From Psychrobacter luti (GTDB taxonomy: Bacteria; Pseudomonadota; Gammaproteobacteria; Pseudomonadales; Moraxellaceae), in the NCBI RefSeq assembly GCF_014192115.1, contig NZ_JACHXL010000002.1, positions 533,169 through 597,168 of the forward strand: a DNA stretch of 64,000 nucleotides. The letters run 5' to 3'. Below, one piece after another: positions 28,033-35,629 of this stretch. The stretch's first letter is position 1; each line of letters starts with the position of its first letter. The translations under genes were made by a program, and so were the position numbers. The notes under the pieces were generated by a model. It was given only the letters and a program-made list of their open reading frames with translations, did not search any database and was not told where the DNA came from.

Positions 28033-28554
28033 TTAGTGCTGTCCCTTCTGCTTGTTGGTCATATTCGTATTGTCGTTAAGCGTATTGTCTGTATCACTGC
28101 TGTTATTAAGAGACCGATTGGCAAGGATAGCCAGCCCCCAAAGTGGGATAAGTGTACTGATAATCATCGTCAGCATCACCCCCCAAAACTCATCGCCTAA
28201 TGCGAATAGCAGCAAGCCTGCGCCGGCAGAAACGGGTAAAAAAGCAAAGCCACTATCAACCAATAAGGTGTTGCTTGCTTGGGTTAGCCAACTGGGCAGC
28301 CCTTTTATGAGCCGCCAAATCAGCAAGATGACAAACATGGTCAGCAAACCGACAATATTGGCAGCTTTTTCGATACCGGCCAATTGGCAAACAATGACGG
28401 CAGACTCACGAACCACCACAACCATTATCAGCGTTAATATTAACGCCGTCCATAAGGGTATGTTTGAAGAAGAGGAAGGCTTCATAAATAATTTTGGCCA
28501 AATAAAATATAACAAGAGAGGGTATAAATGGGAGCTCATAGAAGTACATAGCAT
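28033..28554 (-). CDS. lrgA: CidA/LrgA-family holin-like membrane protein
   Basis: A 173-residue protein with four predicted membrane helices. The segments LPVSAGAGLLLFALGDEFWGVMLTMIIS (in parts) and VDSGFAFLPV agree with the CidA/LrgA family; the C-terminal ~25 residues are a polar Asn/Thr/Asp-rich tail. LrgA-type proteins pair with LrgB, which follows 22 bp downstream. The start is uncertain: ATG at 28554, 28539 or 28485 (MKPSSSSNIPLW) are all possible, and none has a clear Shine-Dalgarno. The Met at 28485 would leave a N-terminus more like the family. Confidence 0.8.
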   Translation of the reverse strand: MLCTSMSSHLYPLLLYFIWPKLFMKPSSSSNIPLWTALILTLIMVVVVRESAVIVCQLAGIEKAANIVGLLTMFVILLIWRLIKGLPSWLTQASNTLLVDSGFAFLPVSAGAGLLLFALGDEFWGVMLTMIISTLIPLWGLAILANRSLNNSSDTDNTLNDNTNMTNKQKGQH

Positions 28555-28743
28555 TATTAATTGCGAAACCTAGCAATTAAACGTTACTGGTATATTTTCC
28601 AGAGATATTTTAATGCAAGCATATTGCCTGATTATATAGAGAGTAAGCAAACTAATAAAGCCTAAGCATGGATTGCAGGTGCGATGAGGATATGATGCAG
28701 GTTTTAAATCTCCTATAAAATAGTGACTAAGCACAGGGCATAT

Positions 28744-28776
28744 AAAAAGGACGCTATCAAACAATAGCGTCCTTTT
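28744..28776 (-). terminator. Rho-independent terminator of hflX
   Basis: A perfect stem AAAAGGACGCTAT / ATAGCGTCCTTTT with a T tract when read on the minus strand, 43 bases after the hflX stop. Confidence 0.88.
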
Positions 28777-28818
28777 CTCAAGATTTATTTTAGATTGAAT
28801 GGTTTAAAGCGAATCTAT

Positions 28819-30264
28819 TTAACTTTGCGAATCAGATTCTTGGGCCGCGGAATTTAATGCTTCAAATTCAGCAAAAGCGTTTTCTTCTTCTGCCGTTAAA
28901 GATTCTTCTTCATTAGTGTTAATTTCTTCATCAATCTGTTCAAACTCTTCAAGTATCGGCATCAGCAGCGTTGCCTGTGCTAACGGCAATACATCTAATG
29001 GTTTTAAATTGGCTTGACCCAGTAGCTGCTTGAGCCTGTCACTTGGTAGACGAATGGTTAAGCATTCATGACCATTGTCGTCGTAGCTTTCTTCCAAAAT
29101 CACCCCAAGCTCATACAAGGTATTTTTAAATTGACCCGCATTATAAGGCAGGGTCAAATCAAAGGTTGTCAAAGTACCCATTAATAGTTGCTGGACAGCA
29201 AGTGACAGCTCTTCCATACCGAGGTTTTGACGAGAAGAGACATAAACTCGATTTGGCTGACCTTCCTTAGCATAGCCAATGTGTGCAGGCTCATCGGTCA
29301 AATCAATCTTATTATATACGTTGAGCACAGGCACATCGTTATCGATTTCAGCCAACACATCTTTAACCGCTTGAATCTGCTCGTGCATATCTTCACTAGA
29401 TGAATCGATAACATGCAGCAATAAGTCGGCTTCTAACGTTTCTTCTAGTGTTGCATGAAACGACTCGACCAGCTCATGTGGCAGATGACGAACGAAACCC
29501 ACCGTATCGACCAATACGACGCGACCAACACCTTGCCAGTCTAAACGACGTAACGTTGGGTCAAGCGTGGCAAATAACTTATCTGCCGCATAAATGTTTT
29601 CATCAACCAAACGATTGAATAGGGTAGATTTACCAGCGTTGGTATAACCAACAAGTGAGATCGTTGGCACGTCTGATTTTTGCCGACGTGCTCGACCTTG
29701 GGCACGAGTCTGACGTACTTTTTCAAGTTTGGTTTTTAGCTGAGTTACACGTACTTGTAATAAGCGACGATCTGTTTCAAGCTGGGTTTCACCGGGTCCA
29801 CGTAGACCGATACCGCCTTTTTGACGCTCCAAATGCGTCCAACCACGCACCAAGCGCGTCGATAAATGATTTAACTGCGCAAGCTCAACTTGCAGCTTAC
29901 CTTCGTAAGTACGGGCACGCTGCGCAAAGATATCTAAAATTAAGCCTGTACGGTCAAGGACGCGGCATTGTACCAAAGCTTCAATATTACGCTCTTGTGA
30001 TGGCGATAAATTGTGATTAAAAAGGACGATATCAGCGTCATGTTCGCGCACCAATTCTGCTATTTCTTGTGCTTTACCGCTACCAACAAAGTATTTGGCA
30101 TCAGGACGTGCACGTGAGCCTGTGACCAGTGCCAAGCGATCAGCACCTGCCGAATCTGCAAGCAGCTCAAATTCGTTAAGATCATCAGGATCTTGAATTT
30201 GGCGGATGTCTAAATGTACTATAATGGCGCGCTCGCCACCTTCATGTCTTTCAAAATATTCCAA
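28819..30264 (-). CDS. hflX: Ribosome-splitting GTPase HflX
   Basis: A 481-residue GTPase that binds 50S subunits and splits stalled or hibernating ribosomes, notably after heat stress. The N-terminal HflX domain (FVGSGKAQEIAELVREHDADIVLFNHNLSPSQERN, in parts) is followed by a Gly-rich loop (LERQKGGIGLRGPGETQLETDRR). The G domain has GYTNAGKSTLFNRLV and DTVGFVRHLPHELV. A C-terminal acidic tail of ~50 residues is extra (EEINTNEEESLTAEEE). The start is TTG at 30264: it matches the E. coli HflX N-terminus in register (EYFERHEGGERA against MFDRYDAGEQA), and AGGTGA lies a few bases upstream. No hfq gene is adjacent. Confidence 0.95.
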   Translation of the reverse strand: MEYFERHEGGERAIIVHLDIRQIQDPDDLNEFELLADSAGADRLALVTGSRARPDAKYFVGSGKAQEIAELVREHDADIVLFNHNLSPSQERNIEALVQCRVLDRTGLILDIFAQRARTYEGKLQVELAQLNHLSTRLVRGWTHLERQKGGIGLRGPGETQLETDRRLLQVRVTQLKTKLEKVRQTRAQGRARRQKSDVPTISLVGYTNAGKSTLFNRLVDENIYAADKLFATLDPTLRRLDWQGVGRVVLVDTVGFVRHLPHELVESFHATLEETLEADLLLHVIDSSSEDMHEQIQAVKDVLAEIDNDVPVLNVYNKIDLTDEPAHIGYAKEGQPNRVYVSSRQNLGMEELSLAVQQLLMGTLTTFDLTLPYNAGQFKNTLYELGVILEESYDDNGHECLTIRLPSDRLKQLLGQANLKPLDVLPLAQATLLMPILEEFEQIDEEINTNEEESLTAEEENAFAEFEALNSAAQESDSQS

Positions 30265-30766
30265 AGAGTATCACCTATATCATTAAGTAAATAGATGGCG
30301 GTTATCGATTTATTAACTGTCGATATAGCCTTCATATGACCCTCTATATGTGGTCTTATCACTTGATATTAAAGCGTATTAACGCAATTAGCCATGCTTT
30401 TATGTTACAGGGTTTATTATTAAATAATATAGTAGTGAAAGTATGAAGGTTCTCATAAGAAAGCTATTAACGGCAAGGTTGGCTTTTCTAAACGTGCTAA
30501 TCTGTCGAGCGGTGGTAAAGTAAAAATGAGATGCGTAAAAATGAGCTGATAGCTAACTATTGCAAAATATTAACAAAAGCCACTCATAACTCAGTGCACA
30601 AGTCGTCACTGAATGAATAAATTTTGTTATACTCATGACGCTTGTTTAAGAGATATAATCATAAGTTTTTTAAGCGTTAAGCTTTTTAAGTAATAGGCTT
30701 TTTAATCACTAAGCTCTTTAATAAAGAATTTTTTAACCCATAAGTTTTTAACCACGAGGGACACAG
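30265..30766. other. Intergenic region with a six-copy degenerate tandem repeat
   Basis: 502 bp between hflX (minus) and the acyltransferase gene (plus). The distal part, 30663-30756, is a tandem array of a ~16-bp unit (listed separately). The rest is AT-rich with no gene seen. Confidence 0.55.
30663..30756 (+). repeat. Six tandem copies of a degenerate 16-bp unit
   Basis: The units start at 30663, 30679, 30695, 30711, 30727 and 30742, with lengths 16, 16, 16, 16, 15 and 15. The shared core is AAGCTTTTTAA followed by about five variable bases. The array ends within ten bases of the acyltransferase start codon. Confidence 0.7.
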
Positions 30767-31567
30767 ATGAGCCAATCTAAGTCAGGCTTTTCACTCAAAC
30801 AGCAACTAGGTCGCGGCAAACAAATCGCTGGCATGACAACTACTATCGCTGGCGGACTGCGCGCAGCCCAACGTATTGGTGCCTTTAAACAGCCGCCACG
30901 CGAAAAACTACCGCGCTATATTCAAGCGTTTTGTCGTAAAATGGCAGGCTCTTTTGGTGTACAGGTTGTGGCAGTCGAGCGCGTAGAGCAGCACCACGGT
31001 CTATGGGTCTCTAACCATGTGTCATGGATGGATATTCCGGTAGTGGGTACGCTAAGCCCTGCTTTTTTCTTATCGAAAGCTGAGATTGGCGATTGGCCGA
31101 TATTTGGTAAGTTGGCGCATGCTGCAGGTACGGTATTTATCGAGCGTGGTTCCGGTGATGCCGGCACGGTCGCTGCCCAAATTGCCACCTTTTTAACCAA
31201 GGGTTTTTCGGTAATGTTTTTTCCAGAAGCCACTACCACCGATGGCAAAAAGATTAAGCGTATCCATGGCACTTTGCTACAAGCGGCGATAGATGCTGAC
31301 GTGCCGGTACGCCCGTTGGTGATTGCTTATGTGAATAAGGACGGCACTTTGAGTGAAGCGTTACCTTATTACGGTAAGCTGACGATGAAAGATAGCCTAA
31401 AAAAAGTGCTTGATAGTAAAGACGTGACGGCTTTTGTCTTACCGCTTGAGCCGATAGATCCTAAAGGCCTAAGCAAAAGTGAGCTGACTGATTTATTACA
31501 AGCGCATATGCAGGAAGGCTTGGCTGAATTACATTCACGCGTATTAACGAAAGTAGCTAAAGTATAA
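30767..31567 (+). CDS. 1-acyl-sn-glycerol-3-phosphate acyltransferase (PlsC) family protein
   Basis: A 266-residue acyltransferase of phospholipid synthesis or remodelling. The catalytic HxxxxD is NHVSWMDIPVVG, and block III is VMFFPEATTTDGKKIKRIHG. The second Gly/Thr motif reads FPEAT rather than the common FPEGT. The N-terminus has no clear membrane helix, but a hydrophobic segment LSPAFFLS follows the HxxxxD box. GAGGG is 7 bases before ATG. Whether it is the main PlsC or an accessory lyso-lipid acyltransferase cannot be told. It is monocistronic, with a tandem-repeat leader and a strong terminator. Confidence 0.88.
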   Translation: MSQSKSGFSLKQQLGRGKQIAGMTTTIAGGLRAAQRIGAFKQPPREKLPRYIQAFCRKMAGSFGVQVVAVERVEQHHGLWVSNHVSWMDIPVVGTLSPAFFLSKAEIGDWPIFGKLAHAAGTVFIERGSGDAGTVAAQIATFLTKGFSVMFFPEATTTDGKKIKRIHGTLLQAAIDADVPVRPLVIAYVNKDGTLSEALPYYGKLTMKDSLKKVLDSKDVTAFVLPLEPIDPKGLSKSELTDLLQAHMQEGLAELHSRVLTKVAKV

Positions 31568-31633
31568 GCAAGCATCAAACGGTCTAAAATAGAAAAGTTT
31601 TAATAGAAAAAGTAGTAGCAGAAAAGTAGTCAT

Positions 31634-31684
31634 AAAAAAGGCGCAAATCTTAGTAGTCAATACTAAGGTTTGCGCCTTTTTCTT
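31634..31684. terminator. Strong bidirectional terminator between the acyltransferase and tas genes
   Basis: A long stem (about 20 bp with one bulge), AAAAAGGCGCAAATCTTAGT paired to the complementary right arm, flanked by A and T runs on both sides. The genes converge on it. Confidence 0.88.
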
Positions 31685-31751
31685 TACTATGCAAATACTG
31701 GCAGTTTAGCTTATTAAACCCTGAAAAACATCAGATTATAACGCCAGAAAA

Positions 31752-32792
31752 CTATGGTGATGGATTAGGATGCTGGGTATGTACCGCTTCGATAGCGGCT
31801 AAGACGTCTGCGCTTAAAGTTAAGTTGATGCTATCAATATTGGATTGCAGCTGCTCAGTGGTGGTCGCCCCAATGATATTACTGGTGACAAACGAGCGCG
31901 AATTAACAAAGGCCAATGCCATTTGCGCCATATCCAAACCAGCGTCAGCAGCAATTTTAGCGTATTGAGCAGTGGCGGCTTTTGCTTCTTCATTGGTATA
32001 ACGGGCAAAGCGGTCATACATTGTCAAGCGCGCGCCAGTAGGACGTTTACCGTCAAGATATTTACCAGACAATACCCCAAAACCAAGCGGCGAGTAGGCA
32101 AGTAAACCAACATTTTCACGATGGGCAATCTCTGCCATGCCAACTTCATATACGCGGTTTAGCAAACTATAAGGATTTTGCACCGTGATAGGCGCGATTA
32201 AACCATTTTTTTCCGCTTCCCACAGGTAGCGCATCAGACCCCAGGCGGTATCATTTGATAATCCATAAGCGCGAATGCGACCTTTTTTAATCTCATCATT
32301 TAATGCTTGGATGGTTTCTAAAAAAGGCGTCAAATCATCTAGCGACTGCGCTGCCATCTCTTCAGTATAACCGAGCTGGCTAAAATAGTTGGTTTGACGC
32401 TCAGGCCAGTGTAGCTGATAGATATCAATATAATCGGTCTGCAAACGTTCGAGATTGCTATCAATGGCGCTACTGATATGCGCAGCATTAAAGCGTGTTT
32501 GACCGTCACGTAAAAAATTCATCGGTGATATTTTACTGGCAAGAATGACATTGTCACGCTGTTTGGTTTTGTTAAACCACGTGCCCATAAAGCGTTCGGT
32601 ATCGCCTTGTTTGTCTTTATCAGGCGGTGATGGATACATCTCGGCGGTATCCCAAAAGTTCACACCTGCACTAAGCGCCATATCCATCTGTGCATGCGCA
32701 TCGCTTTCGCTATTTTGCTGTCCCCACGTCATCGTCCCTAAGCAAATTTTTGAGACTTTTTCATTGAGCTGCGGCAGTGTTTGATATTGCAT
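31752..32792 (-). CDS. tas: Aldo/keto reductase of the Tas type
   Basis: A 346-residue NADP(H)-dependent oxidoreductase of the (beta/alpha)8 AKR fold. It aligns with E. coli Tas along its length: QNSESDAHAQMDMAL, INFWDTAEMYP-type catalytic Asp and Tyr (FWDTAEMYPSPP), RLQTDYIDIYQLHWPERQTNYF, VQNPYSLLNRVYEVG, LLAYSPLGFGVLSGKYL and NPSP at the C-terminus. The catalytic Lys is in ILASKISP. The physiological substrate is unknown. It is a single gene, convergent with the acyltransferase. FkpB lies 41 bp upstream on the same strand, so the two may be co-transcribed. Confidence 0.92.
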   Translation of the reverse strand: MQYQTLPQLNEKVSKICLGTMTWGQQNSESDAHAQMDMALSAGVNFWDTAEMYPSPPDKDKQGDTERFMGTWFNKTKQRDNVILASKISPMNFLRDGQTRFNAAHISSAIDSNLERLQTDYIDIYQLHWPERQTNYFSQLGYTEEMAAQSLDDLTPFLETIQALNDEIKKGRIRAYGLSNDTAWGLMRYLWEAEKNGLIAPITVQNPYSLLNRVYEVGMAEIAHRENVGLLAYSPLGFGVLSGKYLDGKRPTGARLTMYDRFARYTNEEAKAATAQYAKIAADAGLDMAQMALAFVNSRSFVTSNIIGATTTEQLQSNIDSINLTLSADVLAAIEAVHTQHPNPSP

Positions 32793-32833
32793 TTTTCTGT
32801 CCTTTTTAATTTTAATATAGAGCTATTTTTATA

Positions 32834-33331
32834 CTACATCAGTTTGATACCCGTGACGCCCGGTGGGGTGACTTGGAATATTTTAACTTTAAAAAGTACC
32901 GATTGACCGGCAAGTGGATGGTTAAAATCGACTTCTACTTCGTCGTCATTGATAGCGCTAATGGTACCAGGCAGGGTGTTTTTACCTTTGTCTTCAAACT
33001 CGACCAACATACCGATTTCAGGATTGTCAGTGACCAAGGCAAATTGGGTACGACTAAAATGCTGGATGTTATCAGGATTCCACTCACCAAATGCTTGCTC
33101 AGGGTCAAGGTGAGCGCTACGCGTATCGCCAGCCCGTAGGTTCATCAGTACTTGCTCAAACCCTGGCAACAAGCTCTCGTCGCCAATCGTCAGCGTCACT
33201 GGTGCATCACGGTTAAAGGTTGAGTCAATCATCGTACCGTTTTCTAGCGATACTTCAAAATGCAGTTTAACAAGGCTGCCATGGGTGATACGTATATCTT
33301 CATTAGGCGTGATAAATTGGGAGTCGGTCAT
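32834..33331 (-). CDS. fkpB: FKBP-type peptidyl-prolyl isomerase FkpB/SlpA
   Basis: A 165-residue cytoplasmic peptidyl-prolyl cis-trans isomerase and chaperone of the SlyD/SlpA group. The FKBP half-domain HGSLVKLHFEVSLENGTMIDSTF and LLPGFEQVLMNLRAGD are split by the insert-in-flap domain (AFGEWNPDNIQHFSRTQF through VEVDFNHPLAGQSVLFKV), as in SlpA. A His-rich metal-binding tail like SlyD's is absent, which favours FkpB. lspA and ileS, usual SlpA neighbours, lie 1.7 kb away on the same strand but are not in the same operon. Confidence 0.92.
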   Translation of the reverse strand: MTDSQFITPNEDIRITHGSLVKLHFEVSLENGTMIDSTFNRDAPVTLTIGDESLLPGFEQVLMNLRAGDTRSAHLDPEQAFGEWNPDNIQHFSRTQFALVTDNPEIGMLVEFEDKGKNTLPGTISAINDDEVEVDFNHPLAGQSVLFKVKIFQVTPPGVTGIKLM

Positions 33332-33488
33332 AGTAAAAGCTACCTATTGCTGGAGTCGAAAAATAATTAAAAATATGGTGAAAAATAATGTCGCAAATGA
33401 TAAGACATCTGGTAAAAGTTGTAAGCCTAAATAGTGTAACGCAAATAGTGTAATATATTTGGCGAATCTAAGAGAGAGCGAAGTATTT

Positions 33489-34166
33489 ATGGCAAAACTG
33501 ATGGCAAATAAACAACAAGGTTATATTAAAAAATGGCAAGAAGATAAGGGTTTTGGTTTTATTGAAACGGAAGCAGGCGAGTCAGTATTTTTTCATGTCA
33601 GTGCGTTTAAAGCCCAGCGTTGTCCCGAAATTGGTGAGCAAGTAGTTTTTACAGTGGGGCAAGACAATCAGGGTCGCCTGCAGGCAAAGGATGTACAAGA
33701 GCTCAGCTTTGTGCAGCAAAAAATGGCGCAAAAGAACAGCCAAATCCGCCAGCGAAATCACAAACGTAGCGCCCAAGCAGAGTTTGAAGCGGAACAAAAG
33801 AAGCGCTTATTCCTCGGTATTGGCTTTTATGGGGTTCTAATTTTATTTGTATTCATGAATAAGCTAAGCTGGCTGGTACTTGCTTGGTACGCTATATTAG
33901 GCATCATTACCTATGGCATGTATGCCAAAGACAAAGCCGCTGCCCAAAGTGGCGATTGGCGTACGCCTGAATCAACCTTGCATATTTTAAGTGCGCTTGG
34001 TGGTTGGGTCGGAGCGATGGTCGCGCAAACCTACTTACGTCATAAGTCGCAAAAGCCTGAATTTCGTATTGCTTATTATTTAACTGTGATTATTAACTTG
34101 GCAGGATTGTTGTTTATATTGGCGGGTAAAGACTTTGCATTTTTGGCAAATTTGCCGTTTGGTTAA
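33489..34166 (+). CDS. Cold-shock domain protein fused to a DUF1294 membrane domain
   Basis: A 225-residue two-part protein. Residues ~8-70 form a cold-shock domain (GYIKKWQEDKGFGFIETEAGESVFFHVSAF) with the RNP1-like KGFGFI and an FFHVS RNP2. A basic helical linker follows (KNSQIRQRNHKRSAQAEF). The C-terminus is a DUF1294 membrane domain with about four helices (LGIITYGMYAKDKAAAQ, TPESTLHILSALGGWVGAMVAQ). The fusion places a nucleic-acid-binding domain at the inner membrane. ATG 33489 is preferred to the TTG at 33459, which lacks a ribosome site. Short direct repeats AAATAGTGTAA at 33429 and 33443 lie in its promoter region. Confidence 0.85.
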   Translation: MAKLMANKQQGYIKKWQEDKGFGFIETEAGESVFFHVSAFKAQRCPEIGEQVVFTVGQDNQGRLQAKDVQELSFVQQKMAQKNSQIRQRNHKRSAQAEFEAEQKKRLFLGIGFYGVLILFVFMNKLSWLVLAWYAILGIITYGMYAKDKAAAQSGDWRTPESTLHILSALGGWVGAMVAQTYLRHKSQKPEFRIAYYLTVIINLAGLLFILAGKDFAFLANLPFG

Positions 34167-34356
34167 GTTTTGGCATATACATTGATTAAATAATTGCCTA
34201 ATTCATTATTATTATGCAAATACTGGCTTTAACCAAATGACTATCTATCGCTAACTGATAGATGACAATAGCTTCTTTTATTATTGTTATTATACTTGAG
34301 GATTAAATAGAATCATTTGAATACTTAATATATTAATAATCTTAAAGAGGAAAATA

Positions 34357-34848
34357 ATGAGTAATAACAACAATAAGACTAATGATGTTAATTTAACGCA
34401 AGATATTTTTGCTGCGTTAATCGACAATCATGAGGTTCAACGAGCGTTATGCGATAAGCTTGAAAGTACGAAAGATGAGTCGCAGCGTAAAGCCATTTAT
34501 GAAGAGTTAAAGCTTGAATTACAGTCGCATGCGGCGGCAGAAGAGCGTCATTTATATGTGCCCGTCATGCAGCATGATGACGGGCTTGATTTATCTCGGC
34601 ATGCCATTACTGAGCATCATGAAATGGATGAGATGATGGAGACTTTGGATGATGGACGTATTGGTCAAGAGAAGTGGGATAGTACCTGTGCAGATTTGAT
34701 TCATAAGGTACGCCATCATTTAAAAGAAGAGGAAAATGAGTTTTTTAAAGAGGCGAAAAAGATTTTAGATAGCGACTTGCAGCAACGTCTTGGCTCATTA
34801 TATCAAGTTGAGTATGCTGAGTTTAAGCAAACACATGCGGATGATTGA
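34357..34848 (+). CDS. Hemerythrin HHE domain protein
   Basis: A 163-residue cytoplasmic helical bundle. Candidate diiron ligands are H28-E (NHEVQR), the H/E pair QSHAAAEERHLY, the EHHEMDEMM segment and VRHHLKEEENEFF. This matches the HHE family, which binds oxygen or NO or handles iron under stress; the role here is open. GAGG sits about 7 bases before ATG (AAAGAGGAAAATAATG). It has its own bidirectional terminator. Confidence 0.88.
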   Translation: MSNNNNKTNDVNLTQDIFAALIDNHEVQRALCDKLESTKDESQRKAIYEELKLELQSHAAAEERHLYVPVMQHDDGLDLSRHAITEHHEMDEMMETLDDGRIGQEKWDSTCADLIHKVRHHLKEEENEFFKEAKKILDSDLQQRLGSLYQVEYAEFKQTHADD

Positions 34849-34895
34849 TTGCCAAAATGTTTTGTGTTTTTTGATAAATAAGAAAATTAGCGCAT

Positions 34896-34929
34896 AAAAA
34901 TAGCCACTATTGATAGTGGCTATTTTTTT
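34896..34929. terminator. Bidirectional terminator between hemerythrin and lspA genes
   Basis: AAAAATAGCCACTAT / ATAGTGGCTATTTTTTT hairpin with a 3-4 base loop and T runs on both strands. Confidence 0.88.
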
Positions 34930-34990
34930 AAGGATTATTCTTAAAGGTATGAATCTCGTCGTTTCGAGGACAGTCTAATACGTTATAACA

Positions 34991-35629
34991 CTAGACCTCA
35001 CGCTTCTTTTCTAAAAACAGCATGTCGATAACAATCAGCGCCACACCAATGCAAATACCAACATCGGCAATGTTAAAAATTGGATAATGCCAAATGTCGG
35101 CATAATGCACATGAATAAAATCAATGACGTGACCATGTAGTAAGCGGTCAATCAAGTTGCCAATAGCGCCACCAAGCACCAGGGCTAGACCTAACGATAG
35201 CAGCTTGGCTTTACGCGGTGCTTTTACCAAATAACCGATTAAAAACAGCGACATTATTAGAGCTAATCCAGCAAAAAACCACTTTTGCCAACCGCCAGCA
35301 TCTGCCAAGAAACTAAACGCTGCGCCATAGTTATAAGCAAGCGTCCAATTCAAAAACGGCTCAATCACGGGTACTGGCTCGAGGAAATTTAGCTTGGTTT
35401 CAGCCAGCCATTTCGTCCACTGGTCAATGATGATGACCACCAGCGACAGCAAGTACCACATAAAGGCGCGACTGCCATTAGCAACCATTTTTGGGGTCTT
35501 ATTCAGACGACTCTTAGGCGTGGTTGAACTACCTGTGGTCGCATGTGCAGGTTTAGGCGAATGATCAACCTCAACCTGCGGCTGCTTATGTTCCGATGAG
35601 TCTGTCGGATTAGGCGTAGAATTAGGCAT
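34991..35629 (-). CDS. lspA: Lipoprotein signal peptidase (signal peptidase II)
   Basis: A 212-residue inner-membrane aspartic protease that cleaves prolipoproteins before the lipidated Cys. The catalytic Asp residues are in [11 protein letters not shown] and in PIFNIADVG, the conserved NLxDR and NxAD positions. Four membrane helices are visible. The first ~50 residues are a polar Ser/Pro/Thr/Lys tail absent from E. coli LspA (164 residues). The start overlaps the ileS stop region by 8 bp, so translation is likely coupled to ileS. Its substrates include the lipoproteins in this window. Confidence 0.96.
   Translation of the reverse strand: MPNSTPNPTDSSEHKQPQVEVDHSPKPAHATTGSSTTPKSRLNKTPKMVANGSRAFMWYLLSLVVIIIDQWTKWLAETKLNFLEPVPVIEPFLNWTLAYNYGAAFSFLADAGGWQKWFFAGLALIMSLFLIGYLVKAPRKAKLLSLGLALVLGGAIGNLIDRLLHGHVIDFIHVHYADIWHYPIFNIADVGICIGVALIVIDMLFLEKKREV

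Noticed and set aside
28052..28573. 173-codon plus-strand open frame opposite lrgA
   Set aside because: It lies entirely antisense to the lrgA frame, which has clear family motifs and an operon partner; its own product has no recognisable domain and no ribosome site.
29655..30020. 121-codon plus-strand open frame inside hflX
   Set aside because: Antisense to the HflX-domain-encoding region, which is highly conserved; no ribosome site.
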